Shown: positions 52,560 through 61,898 of the stretch, in pieces
Layout: each line of letters starts with the position of its first letter
How positions within the stretch are numbered: the first letter of the stretch is position 1
DNA from: Pseudomonas shahriarae
Lineage (GTDB): Bacteria; Pseudomonadota; Gammaproteobacteria; Pseudomonadales; Pseudomonadaceae
DNA length: 64,000 nt
Reading direction: 5' to 3'
Assembly (NCBI RefSeq): GCF_014268455.2
Contig: NZ_CP077085.1
Location: forward strand, 5,001,001-5,065,000
Made by a program: the position numbers and the translations under genes
Notes under the pieces: model-generated
The model's database searches: none
What the model saw: only the letters and a program-made list of their open reading frames with translations
Told to the model about the DNA's origin: nothing

Positions 52560-53897
52560 ATGCCTGCTTTCCCAACACTGCGCCTGTGCGCTGCGCTGCT
52601 GCCTTTGTGCCTGATCACCTGTGCCCAGGCCGCCCCTGCCTTTGACCGCGAGTCACCGTGGATGCTGGGTGATTTCGGCGGTTCCCGGACAGCGCTGTCT
52701 CAACAAGGCTACGACTTCAAGATCGACTACACCGGCGAGATGGGCAGCAACCTGCATGGCGGCTCGGACCATGACCGCACCGCCCGCTACAGCGACCAAT
52801 GGGCCTTCGGCAGCCACCTGGACCTGCAGAAGATCCTCGGCTGGCACGACGCCGAGTTCCAACTGACGATCACCGAGCGCAGTGGCAATAACATCAGCAA
52901 TGACCGCATCAACGACCCACGGGTCGGCGGTTTTACCTCGTCCCAGGAAGTCTGGGGCCGTGGCCAGACCTGGCGCCTGACGCAGATGTGGTACCAGCAG
53001 AAATTCTTCGACCAAAAACTGGATATCAAAGCTGGGCGTTTTGGCGAAGGCGAAGACTTCAACAGCTTCCCCTGTGACTTCCAGAACCTGGCGTTCTGCG
53101 GCTCCCAGGTGGGCAACTGGGTCGGTGGCATCTGGTACAACTGGCCCGTGAGCCAATGGGCGCTGCGGGTCAAATACCACCTGACGCCCGAGTTGTACGC
53201 GCAGGTCGGCGCCTATGAACAGAACCCGTCCAACCTCGATCGCGGCAATGGCTTCAAGCTCAGTGGCAGCGGCACCCAGGGCGCCCTGCTGCCGGTGGAG
53301 CTGGTGTGGACGCCAACGTTCCATGGCCTGCCGGGCGAATACCGCGCCGGTTACTACTACAGCAGCGCCAAGGCCAGCGATGTCTACAAGGACCGCTACG
53401 ACCAGCCCGCCGCCGTCAGTGGCGAGGCCTATCGCAGTGCCTCCAGCAAGCACGGTGTGTGGCTGGGCGTGCAGCAGCAGGTCACCCGCCTCGCCAGCGA
53501 CAACAGCCGTGGCTTGAGCGTGTTCGCCAACGCGACGATGCACGATAAGAAGACCAACGCTGTGGATAACTATGTGCAGGCCGGGGTGGTCTACAAAGGC
53601 CCGTTCGATGCCCGCGCCCAGGACGATATCGGCTTTGCCGTGGCCCGCGTGCACGTCAACCCGGCCTATCGCAAGAACGCCCAGGCCAGCAACCAGGCCC
53701 GTGCGGTCTACGACTTCGACGACGCCGCCTACCTGCCGGTGCAAGACACCGAATACAGCGCCGAGCTCTATTACGGCGTGCATGTCAGCAACTGGCTGAC
53801 GGTGCGCCCGAACCTGCAATACATCCGGCATCCGGGGGCCGTTGCCCAGGTGGATGACGCGCTGGTCGGCGGGATCAAGCTGCAAGCGTCCTTCTGA
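52560..53897 (+). CDS. oprB: Carbohydrate-selective porin OprB
   Basis: 445 residues from the ATG at 52560 (a TTG lies 6 bases upstream). Signal peptide LRLCAALLPLCLITCAQA. The mature start RESPWMLGDFGGSRTALSQQGYDFKIDYTGEMGSNLHGG is characteristic of OprB; the barrel ends in LVGGIKLQASF with terminal Phe. OprB lets glucose and other sugars through the outer membrane. The glucose dehydrogenase gene follows 100 bases later, linking uptake to periplasmic oxidation. Confidence 0.94.
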   Translation: MPAFPTLRLCAALLPLCLITCAQAAPAFDRESPWMLGDFGGSRTALSQQGYDFKIDYTGEMGSNLHGGSDHDRTARYSDQWAFGSHLDLQKILGWHDAEFQLTITERSGNNISNDRINDPRVGGFTSSQEVWGRGQTWRLTQMWYQQKFFDQKLDIKAGRFGEGEDFNSFPCDFQNLAFCGSQVGNWVGGIWYNWPVSQWALRVKYHLTPELYAQVGAYEQNPSNLDRGNGFKLSGSGTQGALLPVELVWTPTFHGLPGEYRAGYYYSSAKASDVYKDRYDQPAAVSGEAYRSASSKHGVWLGVQQQVTRLASDNSRGLSVFANATMHDKKTNAVDNYVQAGVVYKGPFDARAQDDIGFAVARVHVNPAYRKNAQASNQARAVYDFDDAAYLPVQDTEYSAELYYGVHVSNWLTVRPNLQYIRHPGAVAQVDDALVGGIKLQASF

Positions 53898-53997
53898 ATC
53901 GCAATAAACGCAATGAGACCTGAACCAAGCCCGCGCGCAAACGTCATCTACAGTGAACAAGCGCGGGACTACTTTAAACGTCATGGAGAATCACACT

Positions 53998-56409
53998 ATG
54001 AGCACTGATGGTGCTTCAAGCCCAAGCCGCCTGCTGCCCAGGCTGCTGGGGATCTTGCTGCTGATCATGGGCCTGGCCTTGTTGGCCGGGGGCATCAAGC
54101 TGAGCATGCTCGGCGGGTCGCTGTACTACCTGCTGGCCGGTATCGGCATCACTCTGACCGGCGTCCTGCTGCTGGCTACGCGCCGCGCGGCGCTGGGCCT
54201 GTACGCTGTGGTGCTGTTCGCCAGTACGGTGTGGGCTCTGTGGGAAGTCGGCCTGGACTGGTGGCAACTGGTGCCGCGCCTGGCCCTGTTGTTCGGCCTG
54301 GGCATCGTCATGCTGCTGCCGTGGTTCCGCCGTCCCCTGCTGCGTGGCCAACCCGCCCCGCTGGGCACCGGCGCGCTGAGCGTAGCCGTGGTACTGGCCG
54401 GCGCAACCGCCGTGGCCAGCCAGTTCACCAACCCCGGTGAAATCAAGGGCCAACTGGACCGCGACGCGGTACCGGGCATGACCAATGCCGCGCCGGCCCA
54501 GGCCGATGGCGACTGGAATTCCTATGGCCGTTCGGGTTTCGGTGATCGTTACTCGCCGCTGGCGCAGATCACCCCGGAAAATGCCCACAAGCTGGTGCCG
54601 GCCTGGACTTATCGCACCGGCGACCTGCCTGGCCCGGGCGACCCTGGTGAAACCACTGCGGAAAACACCCCGCTGAAAGTCAACGGCATGCTCTACGTGT
54701 GCACACCGCACAGCCAGGTGATTGCCCTTGATCCGGATACCGGCAAGGAAATCTGGCGTTTCGACCCTAAGCTCTCGACGCAGAAAGCCGAGAACTTCAA
54801 GGGTTGGGCGCATATGACCTGCCGTGGCGTGTCGTATCACGATGACGCGGCCTACGCCGCCACCGAGCAAAGCCCGGCCACCGGCGCCGCCACGCCAGCC
54901 GCCAATGCCTGCCCGCGCCGCATTTTCCTGCCGACCGCCGACACCCGTCTGATCGCACTGAACGCCGACACCGGCAAGATGTGTGAAGACTTCGGCGACA
55001 AAGGCCAGGTCGACCTGGGCGCCAACATTGGCACCTTCGCCCCCGGTGGTTACTACTCCACCTCGCCGCCCGCCATCACCAAGAACCTGGTGGTCATTGG
55101 CGGTCACGTCACCGATAACGTCTCCACCGACGAACCAAGCGGCGTAATCCGCGCGTTCGACGTGCACACCGGCAAGCTGGTGTGGAACTGGGACAGCGGC
55201 AACCCGGACGACACCACGCCGATTGCCGAAGGCAAGACCTACACCCGCAACTCGCCCAACATGTGGTCGATGTTCGCCGTCGATGAAAAACTCGGCATGC
55301 TCTACCTGCCGATGGGCAACCAGACCCCGGACCAGTTCGGTGGCTACCGCACCCCGGCTTCCGAGCTGCACGCTGCCGGCCTGACCGCCCTGGATATCGA
55401 CACCGGTAAAGTGCGCTGGCACTACCAGTTCACCCACCATGACCTGTGGGACATGGACGTGGGCGGCCAGCCAAGCCTGATCGACATCAAGACAGCGGCC
55501 GGCGTGAAGCAAGCCGTGATGGCCTCGACCAAGCAAGGCAGCATCTACGTGCTGGACCGTGCAACGGGCGAGCCGGTGGTGCCGATCAACGAAATCCCGG
55601 TACCGCAAGGCGCAGTGGCAGGCGATCACACCTCGCCGACCCAGCCCAAGTCCGACCTCAACTTCATGCCACCGCCCCTCAAGGAACGTGACATGTGGGG
55701 CGTGACCCCGTTCGACCAAATGCTCTGCCGGATCGACTTCAAATCCCTGCGCTACGATGGCCCGTTCACCCCGCCATCGCTGCAAGGTTCGATCGTTTAC
55801 CCCGGCAACTTCGGCGTGTTCGACTGGGGCGGCATCTCGGTTGATCCGGTGCGCCAGATTGCCTTCGTCAACCCAAGCTACATGGCGTTCAAGTCGACCA
55901 TGATCCCGGCAGAAAAAATCGCCGCCATGGGCCCGCGTGTCAGCGAGACCGAAGGTGTGCAGCCGAACAAAGGCACGCCTTATGGCGTGGTCCTGGAAGC
56001 CATGCTCTCGCCAATGGGCCTGCCATGCCAGGCACCGGCCTGGGGTTATGTGGCCGCCGTGGACTTGACCAACAACAAGACCATCTGGATGCACAAGAAC
56101 GGCACCGTGCGTGACAGCTCGCCAGTGCCCATCCCCCTGAGCATGGGTGTGCCAAGCCTGGGCGGGGCCTTCACCACCGCCGGTGGCGTGTCCTTCCTCA
56201 GCGGTACCCTCGACCAGTACCTGCGTGCCTATGACGTGAAAAACGGCAAGCAACTGTGGGAAGGCCGCCTGCCTGCAGGCGCGCAAACCACCCCGATGAC
56301 CTACACCGGCAAGGACGGCAAGCAGTACGTGCTGGTCGTGGCGGGCGGTCATGGTTCCCTGGGAACCAAGCAGGGTGACTATGTGATGGCGTTCAAGCTG
56401 GCGGATTAA
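53998..56409 (+). CDS. gcd: Membrane-bound PQQ glucose dehydrogenase
   Basis: 803 residues from the ATG at 53998, preceded by GGAGAATCAC; a GTG 45 bases upstream is less likely. Five membrane helices (about 10-130), then an eight-bladed PQQ propeller: WNSYGRSGFGDRYSPLAQI, HDLWDMDVGGQPSLIDI, GVTPFDQMLCRI and the C-terminal YVLVVAGGHGSLGTKQGD. It oxidises glucose to gluconate in the periplasm and passes electrons to ubiquinone. Followed by a clear terminator. Confidence 0.97.
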   Translation: MSTDGASSPSRLLPRLLGILLLIMGLALLAGGIKLSMLGGSLYYLLAGIGITLTGVLLLATRRAALGLYAVVLFASTVWALWEVGLDWWQLVPRLALLFGLGIVMLLPWFRRPLLRGQPAPLGTGALSVAVVLAGATAVASQFTNPGEIKGQLDRDAVPGMTNAAPAQADGDWNSYGRSGFGDRYSPLAQITPENAHKLVPAWTYRTGDLPGPGDPGETTAENTPLKVNGMLYVCTPHSQVIALDPDTGKEIWRFDPKLSTQKAENFKGWAHMTCRGVSYHDDAAYAATEQSPATGAATPAANACPRRIFLPTADTRLIALNADTGKMCEDFGDKGQVDLGANIGTFAPGGYYSTSPPAITKNLVVIGGHVTDNVSTDEPSGVIRAFDVHTGKLVWNWDSGNPDDTTPIAEGKTYTRNSPNMWSMFAVDEKLGMLYLPMGNQTPDQFGGYRTPASELHAAGLTALDIDTGKVRWHYQFTHHDLWDMDVGGQPSLIDIKTAAGVKQAVMASTKQGSIYVLDRATGEPVVPINEIPVPQGAVAGDHTSPTQPKSDLNFMPPPLKERDMWGVTPFDQMLCRIDFKSLRYDGPFTPPSLQGSIVYPGNFGVFDWGGISVDPVRQIAFVNPSYMAFKSTMIPAEKIAAMGPRVSETEGVQPNKGTPYGVVLEAMLSPMGLPCQAPAWGYVAAVDLTNNKTIWMHKNGTVRDSSPVPIPLSMGVPSLGGAFTTAGGVSFLSGTLDQYLRAYDVKNGKQLWEGRLPAGAQTTPMTYTGKDGKQYVLVVAGGHGSLGTKQGDYVMAFKLAD

Positions 56410-56424
56410 GCGACAGCGGCAACA

Positions 56425-56455
56425 AAAAAACCCCGGAATTCCGGGGTTATTTATT
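56425..56455 (+). terminator. Intrinsic terminator of gcd
   Basis: A-run, then the perfect 20-base palindrome AACCCCGGAATTCCGGGGTT, then TATTTATTT. Serves gcd and possibly the convergent EAL gene. Confidence 0.9.
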
Positions 56456-56470
56456 TGAAACACAACTCAA

Positions 56471-56519
56471 ATGTGGGAGCTGGCTTGCCTGCTCCCACAC
56501 AAGCCCTCTCCCACATTTT
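56471..56519. repeat. Degenerate REP remnants
   Basis: ATGTGGGAGCTGGCTTGCC, then GCTCCCACAC and CTCCCACATTTTG: shortened REP arms from which the core has been lost. Lies at the 3' end of the EAL gene. Confidence 0.65.
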
Positions 56520-56535
56520 GACCGCGCCGGCCCCG

Positions 56536-58872
56536 TCACACCGTACTGCGATCCCGGCGCATCCACATCTCAAAGGCCATGGCATTCAACGGCCGGCTGA
56601 TCAGGTAGCCCTGGGCGGTGTCGCAATTCCATTGCTTGAGCAGCCTCAGGCTGGGTTCGAACTCCACCCCTTCGGCCACCACCTTGAGCCCCAGGTTGTG
56701 GCTCATCTCGATGGTCGAACGCACGATCACCGCGTCACCACTGGTGCTGTCGAGGTTGCGCACAAAGGACTGGTCGATCTTCAGCTCCTGCACCGGCAGG
56801 CGCTGCAACTGGGCCAGGGACGAGTAGCCCGTGCCGAAGTCGTCCACCGACAGGCTGATGCCACAGCCGCGCAGTTGCTCGAGGATGCGCAAGGCCTGTT
56901 CCGGGTTGTGCATGATCGCGCTTTCGGTGATCTCGAAAATCAACTGCCCGGCCAGCACCCCGTGCAATTCCAGCAGTTCGGTCACCCGCGGCGCCAACCC
57001 TTCGTCGCCGAGGTCGTCCACCGAAATGTTCAGCGACAGCTGCACCTCCAGCCCGCGCACGCTCCACTCTGCCAACTGGCGGATCGCCTCTTCGATCACC
57101 CAGTGGGTCAGGCTGGCCATGCTGCCGGAGCGTTCGGCCAGGGGGATGAATTCGACGGGGGACACCAGGCCCAGGGTCGGGTGCTGCCAGCGCAACAGTG
57201 CCTCGGCCTGGCGCACGTAGCCGTGGCGCAGGTCGAGCTTGGGTTGATAGCACAGGAACAATTCGTCTTCGATGGCGGCGCGGCGCAGGTCGCGGATCAG
57301 GCTGATCTGGCGTTGATGGGCAAGGTCGCGATCTTGTTGATAGATCTGCAGATAGCCGGGCAGCGCGGCCGCATCGTGGCGCGCAATGGCCGCGCGGCTG
57401 ATCAGTTCTTCGACCTGCTGGCCATCTTCGGGGTAGGCGGCAATGCCCATGCTCACTTCGTGGCGCAGTTCATCGACACCCACCCGCTGCGGCTCGGTCA
57501 ACAGGCTGTACAGGCGGTCGGCGCGGGCCACGGCGCTGTCGAGCTTGGTGTTTTCCAACAGTACCAGAAATTCGCTGCCGGTAATGCGCGCCGCCGAATC
57601 CCCGGCCGCCAGGCTCGACAGCAGGCAGCGGCTGGCTTCGCGCAACATTTCCTCGACCCCTTGGGGGCCAAAGCCTTCGTTGATCACCCGGTAGTTTTCA
57701 ATCCCCAGGTACAGCAACACAACCGGGCGCCGCGCACTGATCGCACTGCCCAGGCGCTCCATGGCCAGGGCGCGGTTGGGCAGGCCGGTCAGCGCATCGT
57801 GCAGGGCATTGTGCGCCAGTTGCCGCTCGCGCACGGCGATGCCGCTTTGCATGGCATTGAAGGCACGGGCCAGCAGGCCGAATTCATCCTTGCCGCGCAC
57901 CGCCACTGGCGTGCGGTAATCCCCGCCACCAATGCGCTCGGCTGCCTGCACCAGGGCATCGAGCGGGCGCGACACGCGGCGCGCCATCAACAGCGCACCC
58001 ACCAGCGAGACCAACAGGGCCGCGAGGGCGATGCCGAGAAATTGCCGGTCCAGCGGCGCAAAGGATTGCAGGGCGTGGTCCAGCGGGCTTTGCAGCAAGG
58101 CCAGGACTTGCCCGCCATCGCCGGTGTTGGCCAGGGGCAGCACCTGGCTGAGAAAACGCTGGCCGTGAAACTCACTCATTTGTGCCAGCGCCCTGGGAGG
58201 CGACGCCTGTAGCGCCTCGATAATGGCCGGGCGATCGGTCACGGGCTGGGTGCTGAACAAGGCCCCCGGCTGGCCCTTGTCCACGCTCATGAACGACACC
58301 TCCAGGTTGCTCAGGGAGCGCAACTCGGCGGCGAACTCCTCATCCATGGAAAAGCCCATGACCACCCGCGCAATGGGCAGCGGGTCCAGCACATCTTCCT
58401 GGACCAGCAAAAAAGGCTGGCCGGCCAGGGAGACGACGAGCATTTGCAGGGAATTGCGCCGAGCCTGACGCAGCGCCTCGGCGTAGGGAAAGACTTGCTG
58501 CGCCGACACGTCAGCCAGGGTGCTGACGATGACCTGCCCATCCAGCCCCAGCACAAACACCTCACTGGAACGGATGCCGCTGCCCTGCCGGTGCAGGGCC
58601 GCGAGGATCGCCGCCGGCTGGCCCTCAGCGACGGCGCGACGGAACTGTTCGTCCACCGTCAGCCAGTCGAGGCCGTATTGCAGGCGCCGCCCGCGCAGGT
58701 CCAGCAGGCGCTCGAACACTCGGCTGCCGGTCTCCAGTTGCACCAGGGCCTGATTTTCCACGGCCCGGGTGGTGGCCACTTTCACGGCAAAATACACCGC
58801 GCCCACCACGACCAGCAGCAGCAACGCCAACACCCCCGCCAGCCGCGCCTGGAAGGCGTGGCGCCATTTCAT
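56536..58872 (-). CDS. Membrane GGDEF-EAL protein, probable c-di-GMP phosphodiesterase
   Basis: 778 residues from the ATG at 58872, preceded by AGGAGG at a proper distance. Membrane segments at about 8-30 and 280-300 enclose a periplasmic sensor region (dCACHE-like), followed by HAMP, GGDEF and EAL domains. The GGDEF site reads RITGSEF, so cyclase activity is unlikely. The EAL domain is complete: QAEALLRW, LNISVDDL, FEITES, DDFGTGYSS, KIDQSF, EGVE and AQGYLIS. It probably lowers c-di-GMP in response to a periplasmic ligand. Divergent from the Lon gene across 360 bases. Confidence 0.93.
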   Translation of the reverse strand: MKWRHAFQARLAGVLALLLLVVVGAVYFAVKVATTRAVENQALVQLETGSRVFERLLDLRGRRLQYGLDWLTVDEQFRRAVAEGQPAAILAALHRQGSGIRSSEVFVLGLDGQVIVSTLADVSAQQVFPYAEALRQARRNSLQMLVVSLAGQPFLLVQEDVLDPLPIARVVMGFSMDEEFAAELRSLSNLEVSFMSVDKGQPGALFSTQPVTDRPAIIEALQASPPRALAQMSEFHGQRFLSQVLPLANTGDGGQVLALLQSPLDHALQSFAPLDRQFLGIALAALLVSLVGALLMARRVSRPLDALVQAAERIGGGDYRTPVAVRGKDEFGLLARAFNAMQSGIAVRERQLAHNALHDALTGLPNRALAMERLGSAISARRPVVLLYLGIENYRVINEGFGPQGVEEMLREASRCLLSSLAAGDSAARITGSEFLVLLENTKLDSAVARADRLYSLLTEPQRVGVDELRHEVSMGIAAYPEDGQQVEELISRAAIARHDAAALPGYLQIYQQDRDLAHQRQISLIRDLRRAAIEDELFLCYQPKLDLRHGYVRQAEALLRWQHPTLGLVSPVEFIPLAERSGSMASLTHWVIEEAIRQLAEWSVRGLEVQLSLNISVDDLGDEGLAPRVTELLELHGVLAGQLIFEITESAIMHNPEQALRILEQLRGCGISLSVDDFGTGYSSLAQLQRLPVQELKIDQSFVRNLDSTSGDAVIVRSTIEMSHNLGLKVVAEGVEFEPSLRLLKQWNCDTAQGYLISRPLNAMAFEMWMRRDRSTV

Positions 58873-59234
58873 CCGCTTGCCTCCTGGCAGCGTGCCCACG
58901 CCCCAGCTCAAGCGCCCTTTTGTCATACGCATCCCTCGCGACTGGCGGCCCGGTGTCAAATAAATGCCCGTTCATACCGGGCATTTGGAAAACCCAGATT
59001 AGCCTTCGCCGGGCAGAAGTAAACCTAATAAATACGGGAGGTTGGCTGACATTATTTTGACGACAGATCGCCGTCTAAACCGCGCAGGCACCCCAAAAAT
59101 CGCCACCGATTTGCTGAAGGGGGACTGCGGTGACGTCGTAAATGTCATGCAATTTGTTGCTAACCACGCCGGGCCATTGAAACCACCGCTCACCTGCCCC
59201 ATCTAACCTCCATACTTCACTGTGCAGGTGCCCC
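58873..59234. promoter_or_regulatory. Divergent region between EAL gene and Lon gene
   Basis: About 360 bases without a gene. The right part holds the sigma-32 promoter listed separately. No operator or repeat was recognised elsewhere. Confidence 0.5.
59177..59204 (+). promoter_or_regulatory. Sigma-32 (RpoH) heat-shock promoter of the Lon gene
   Basis: TTGAAA at 59177-59182, a 14-base spacer and CCCCATCT at 59197-59204 match the RpoH consensus CTTGAAA-N11-16-CCCCATNT almost perfectly. The predicted transcript start is near 59211, about 25 bases before the ATG at 59235. Confidence 0.85.
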
Positions 59235-61655
59235 ATGAGCGACCAGCAAGAATTCCCCGATATCGACCTCAACGACTACGCCGACCCCGAAAACGCTGAA
59301 ACTCCGTCGTCCAACACCGGCCTGGCCCTGCCTGGGCAAAATCTGCCGGACAAGGTCTATATCATCCCGATCCACAACCGGCCGTTCTTCCCGGCGCAAG
59401 TGTTGCCGGTGATCGTCAATGAAGAGCCCTGGGCCGAGACCCTGGAGCTGGTGAGCAAATCCGACCACCACTCCCTGGCGCTGTTCTTCATGGACACGCC
59501 GCCCGAAGACCCGCGGCATTTCGATACCTCTGCCCTGCCGTTGTACGGCACCCTGGTCAAGGTGCATCACGCCAGCCGCGAAAACGGCAAGCTGCAGTTC
59601 GTTGCCCAGGGCCTGACCCGCGTGCGCATCAAGACCTGGCTCAAGCACCACCGCCCACCGTATCTGGTGGAGGTCGAATACCCGCACCAGCCCAGCGAGC
59701 CGACCGATGAGGTCAAGGCCTACGGCATGGCCCTGATCAATGCGATCAAGGAACTGCTGCCGCTCAACCCGCTGTACAGCGAAGAGCTGAAGAACTACCT
59801 CAACCGCTTCAGCCCCAACGACCCGTCGCCCCTGACCGACTTCGCCGCCGCGCTGACCTCGGCCACCGGTAACGAGTTGCAGGAAGTGCTGGACTGCGTG
59901 CCAATGCTCAAGCGCATGGAAAAAGTGTTGCCGATGCTGCGCAAAGAGGTGGAAGTCGCGCGCCTGCAAAAGGAAATCTCCGCCGAGGTGAACCGCAAGA
60001 TCGGCGAGCACCAGCGCGAGTTTTTCCTCAAGGAACAACTCAAGGTGATCCAGCAGGAGCTGGGGCTGACCAAGGACGATCGCAGCGCCGACGTCGAACA
60101 GTTCGAGCAGCGCCTGGAAGGCAAGGTGCTGCCGGCCCAGGCGCAGAAACGCATTGATGAAGAGCTGAACAAGCTGTCGATCCTCGAAACCGGCTCGCCG
60201 GAATACGCGGTCACGCGTAACTACCTGGACTGGGCGACCTCGGTGCCGTGGGGCGTGTATGGCGAGGACAAACTCGACCTCAAACACGCACGCAAAGTCC
60301 TGGATAAACACCATGCGGGGCTGGACGACATCAAGAGTCGCATCCTCGAGTTCCTCGCGGTCGGCGCCTATAAAGGCGAAGTCGCCGGTTCCATCGTGCT
60401 GTTGGTAGGCCCGCCGGGTGTGGGCAAAACCAGCGTCGGCAAATCCATCGCCGAGTCTCTGGGGCGGCCGTTCTACCGTTTCAGCGTCGGCGGCATGCGC
60501 GACGAGGCCGAAATCAAGGGCCATCGCCGCACCTACATCGGCGCCCTGCCGGGCAAGCTGGTGCAGGCGCTCAAGGATGTGGAGGTGATGAACCCGGTGA
60601 TCATGCTCGACGAGATCGACAAGATGGGCCAGAGCTACCAGGGCGACCCGGCGTCGGCCCTGCTGGAGACCCTCGACCCGGAACAGAACGTCGAATTCCT
60701 CGATCACTACCTGGACCTGCGCCTGGACCTGTCCAAAGTGCTGTTCGTGTGCACCGCCAACACCCTGGACTCGATCCCCGGCCCGTTGCTGGACCGTATG
60801 GAAGTGATTCGCCTGTCGGGCTATATCACCGAAGAAAAAGTCGCCATTGCCAAGCGTCACCTGTGGCCAAAGCAGTTGGAAAAAGCCGGCGTGGCCAAGA
60901 ACAGCCTGAGCATCACCGATGGCGCCCTGCGCGCGCTGATCGACGGCTATGCCCGTGAAGCCGGGGTGCGCCAGTTGGAGAAGCAACTGGGCAAGCTGGT
61001 GCGCAAGGCGGTGGTCAAGCTGCTGGATGAGCCGGACTCGGTGATCAAGATCGGCAACAAGGACCTGGAAAGCTCCCTGGGCATGCCGGTGTTCCGCAAC
61101 GAGCAGGTACTGTCGGGCACGGGTGTCATCACCGGCCTGGCCTGGACCAGCATGGGCGGCGCGACCTTGCCGATCGAGGCGACGCGTATCCACACGCTCA
61201 ATCGTGGGTTCAAGCTCACCGGGCAGTTGGGTGAAGTGATGAAGGAATCCGCCGAAATCGCCTATAGCTACATCAGCTCCAACCTGAAGTCGTTTGGCGG
61301 TGACCCGAAGTTCTTCGACGAAGCCTTCGTGCACCTGCACGTGCCGGAAGGCGCCACGCCCAAGGACGGCCCGAGTGCCGGGGTGACCATGGCCAGTGCG
61401 CTGCTCTCGCTGGCGCGCAACCAGCCGCCGAAAAAAGGCGTGGCCATGACCGGCGAACTGACCCTGACCGGGCACGTACTGCCGATTGGTGGCGTGCGCG
61501 AGAAGGTGATTGCGGCGCGGCGCCAGAAGATCCATGAACTGATCCTGCCGGAGCCCAACCGGGGCAGCTTTGAAGAATTGCCGGAGTACCTCAAGGAAGG
61601 CATGACGGTGCACTTTGCCAAGCGCTTTGCGGATGTGGCGAAGGTGTTGTTCTGA
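59235..61655 (+). CDS. lon: ATP-dependent Lon-type protease, second Lon (AsrA-like)
   Basis: 806 residues. Lon N-domain from about 42 (VYIIPIHNRPFFPAQVLPVIV), AAA+ domain with Walker A GPPGVGKT (392-399) and Walker B IMLDEIDKMG, and the protease domain with Ser714 (KDGPSAGVTMASALLS) and Lys757 (GGVREKV), the same 43-residue spacing as E. coli Lon. The extended N-terminal DQQEFPDIDLNDYADPENAETPSS differs from housekeeping Lon and fits AsrA of P. aeruginosa, which responds to heat and aminoglycosides. The sigma-32 promoter supports a stress role. Confidence 0.94.
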   Translation: MSDQQEFPDIDLNDYADPENAETPSSNTGLALPGQNLPDKVYIIPIHNRPFFPAQVLPVIVNEEPWAETLELVSKSDHHSLALFFMDTPPEDPRHFDTSALPLYGTLVKVHHASRENGKLQFVAQGLTRVRIKTWLKHHRPPYLVEVEYPHQPSEPTDEVKAYGMALINAIKELLPLNPLYSEELKNYLNRFSPNDPSPLTDFAAALTSATGNELQEVLDCVPMLKRMEKVLPMLRKEVEVARLQKEISAEVNRKIGEHQREFFLKEQLKVIQQELGLTKDDRSADVEQFEQRLEGKVLPAQAQKRIDEELNKLSILETGSPEYAVTRNYLDWATSVPWGVYGEDKLDLKHARKVLDKHHAGLDDIKSRILEFLAVGAYKGEVAGSIVLLVGPPGVGKTSVGKSIAESLGRPFYRFSVGGMRDEAEIKGHRRTYIGALPGKLVQALKDVEVMNPVIMLDEIDKMGQSYQGDPASALLETLDPEQNVEFLDHYLDLRLDLSKVLFVCTANTLDSIPGPLLDRMEVIRLSGYITEEKVAIAKRHLWPKQLEKAGVAKNSLSITDGALRALIDGYAREAGVRQLEKQLGKLVRKAVVKLLDEPDSVIKIGNKDLESSLGMPVFRNEQVLSGTGVITGLAWTSMGGATLPIEATRIHTLNRGFKLTGQLGEVMKESAEIAYSYISSNLKSFGGDPKFFDEAFVHLHVPEGATPKDGPSAGVTMASALLSLARNQPPKKGVAMTGELTLTGHVLPIGGVREKVIAARRQKIHELILPEPNRGSFEELPEYLKEGMTVHFAKRFADVAKVLF

Positions 61656-61683
61656 TAGATCTGTAGCGTTGGCACTGGCCTCA

Positions 61684-61700
61684 TCGCGGGCAAGCCCGCT
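61684..61700. repeat. Left half of a REP interrupted by the IS110 element
   Basis: TCGCGGGCAAGCCCGCT ends abruptly at 61700 where REPs elsewhere continue with CCCACAT. The continuation, CCCACATTTTG, is found at 62867 after the IS. Confidence 0.85.
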
Positions 61701-61714
61701 TGTATGGTTAGACT

Positions 61715-61870
61715 TGTAGGGGTGGTGGGACTAAAAGCCAGCATCTGACTCTAGCCAGTACAGACCGTGGGAGACTTCGTCCCACCCCTTCACCAAAGCG
61801 CCGATAAGGAATGCATCGGCCATGACCGACGATAGAAGCAAGCCAGCGCAACGGTGAAGCCCCGACAAGC
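61715..61870 (+). ncRNA. Putative bridge RNA of the IS110 element
   Basis: The 198-base leader before the transposase folds well: hairpin GTGGGA/TCCCAC at 61767-61785, hairpin GCCGAT/ATCGGC at 61800-61820, and a long-range stem CTTCACC (61788-61794) with GGTGAAG (61853-61859). IS110-type elements with a long left end, such as IS621, encode a bridge RNA there. GTGGGAG at 61767-61773 is complementary to the right flank CTCCCAC, and CAAGCCCG near 61870 equals the left flank. Inference; not a proven RNA. Confidence 0.5.
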
Positions 61871-61898
61871 CCGTAAACCCTAACCCGGAGCTTTTCTC

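Noticed and set aside
54016..56463. 815-codon open frame antisense to gcd
   Set aside because: It is the mirror of a GC-rich gene; composition is His/Gly/Val-rich nonsense with no domain, while gcd on the plus strand is unmistakable.
59217..61613. 798-codon open frame antisense to the Lon gene
   Set aside because: Same GC-rich shadow effect; no recognisable motif, and all Lon motifs are on the plus strand.
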